NCBI GenBank assembly: GCA_027297005.1
Contig: JAPUIN010000275.1
Location: 1 to 6,067, forward strand
Length of the DNA: 6,067 nt
Source of the DNA: Acidobacteriota bacterium
GTDB taxonomy: Bacteria; Acidobacteriota; Polarisedimenticolia; Gp22-AA2
Direction: 5' to 3'
This document shows, piece by piece, positions 5,870 to 6,067 of the stretch. The notes beneath the pieces were generated by a model, which was not told where the DNA came from, did no database searches, and saw only the letters and a program-made list of their open reading frames with translations. The position numbers and the translations under genes were made by a program. Position 1 is the first letter of the stretch; every line of letters starts with the position of its first letter.

Positions 5870-5950
5870 GGCTGCGCTCCGGACCTCCGCCGCGGGGGCA
5901 TGATCCTTTCCGGAGCTCCGTCGTAAATTGTGAAACGATCTTGAGCGATC

Positions 5951-5959
5951 ACTTTATCA
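5951..5959 (-). promoter_or_regulatory. Possible extended -10 promoter for the aldehyde dehydrogenase
   Basis: In the only AT-rich patch upstream of the gene (about 5921-5962), the minus strand reads TGATAAAGT, an extended -10 (TGn) with a hexamer matching four of six consensus bases. No good -35 lies 17 bases before it. Initiation would fall near 5944, giving a leader of about 110 bases that includes the hairpin before the Shine-Dalgarno. The patch also has CGATC twice, 10 bases apart (5936 and 5946), and GTGA/TCAC arms (5930-5933, 5949-5952) that might be an operator. Confidence 0.35.
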
Positions 5960-6067
5960 AAACGGCCGGAATGCCACCAGACGCAGCGGCGCGTCCACTT
6001 CGCGGGGGGAATCGACGTCGGGAAGCGCGCTTCAGACGATCGGCGTCGCGGTCTTCTGCGGCGGATT
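5960..6067. other. Right-edge segment without a supported gene
   Basis: About 108 bases with no recognisable gene. On the minus strand one frame from the edge reads NPPQKTATPIV and stops at TGA (6032-6034), which could be the last residues of an upstream gene. On the plus strand an ATG at 5971 opens an Arg/Ala-rich frame to the edge. Neither can be judged from so little sequence. Confidence 0.3.

Noticed and set aside
6022..6033. Perfect 12-base palindrome GAAGCGCGCTTC
   Set aside because: It has no loop to form a useful hairpin and no neighbouring promoter; palindromes of this length in GC-rich DNA can arise by chance.
5971..6067. Plus-strand open frame from ATG 5971 to the right edge
   Set aside because: Arg/Ala-rich translation, weak ribosome binding site and too little sequence to support a gene.
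1..6067. tRNA, rRNA, CRISPR arrays, insertion sequences and attachment sites
   Set aside because: None seen: there are no regularly spaced repeats, no transposase-like protein, no tRNA-like cloverleaf and no terminal inverted repeats.

Overview
This is a GC-rich bacterial window (about two-thirds G+C by eye). It holds six protein genes, packed closely, and no RNA genes, mobile elements or CRISPR. The cupredoxin lipoprotein has a lipobox with no Asp after the Cys, and an exported peptidase follows it. Together with a coproporphyrin-route heme gene, this suggests a high-GC diderm such as an Acidobacteriota-like or related environmental lineage. The phylum cannot be fixed from the sequence alone.

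Layout, left to right. (1) Positions 1-537 (+) hold the 3' part of a coproheme decarboxylase (HemQ/ChdC), the last step of the coproporphyrin-dependent heme pathway. (2) Positions 534-1163 (-) hold a metallo-beta-lactamase-fold protein that appears to have lost the canonical zinc motif. Its stop codon interlocks with the hemQ stop in a shared TTAA. (3) Positions 1217-1840 (+) hold a class I SAM methyltransferase of the METTL7/UbiE-like type, divergent from the MBL gene across 53 bases. (4) A perfect TTGACA box at 1859 precedes a two-gene unit. The first gene (1900-2694) is a lipoprotein with an amicyanin-like copper site and a carboxypeptidase-regulatory-like beta domain. The second (2687-4240) is an exported M28 zinc exopeptidase that overlaps it by 8 bases. 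(5) A convergent intergenic region of 116 bases carries an intrinsic terminator for the minus strand. (6) Positions 4357-5835 (-) hold an aldehyde dehydrogenase closely resembling gamma-aminobutyraldehyde dehydrogenase (PatD/Prr). (7) Positions 5836-6067 are its leader and upstream region, with a perfect Shine-Dalgarno, a small hairpin just before it and an AT-rich patch that may hold the promoter.

The genes look mostly like unrelated housekeeping and accessory functions: heme synthesis, a small-molecule methyltransferase, cell-envelope copper protein and peptidase, and polyamine catabolism. The one clear functional pairing is the copper lipoprotein and the M28 peptidase, which are both exported and translationally overlapped. 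I see no convincing evidence of a complete new system. The most unusual items are the zinc-motif-less MBL protein and the copper lipoprotein/peptidase pair.
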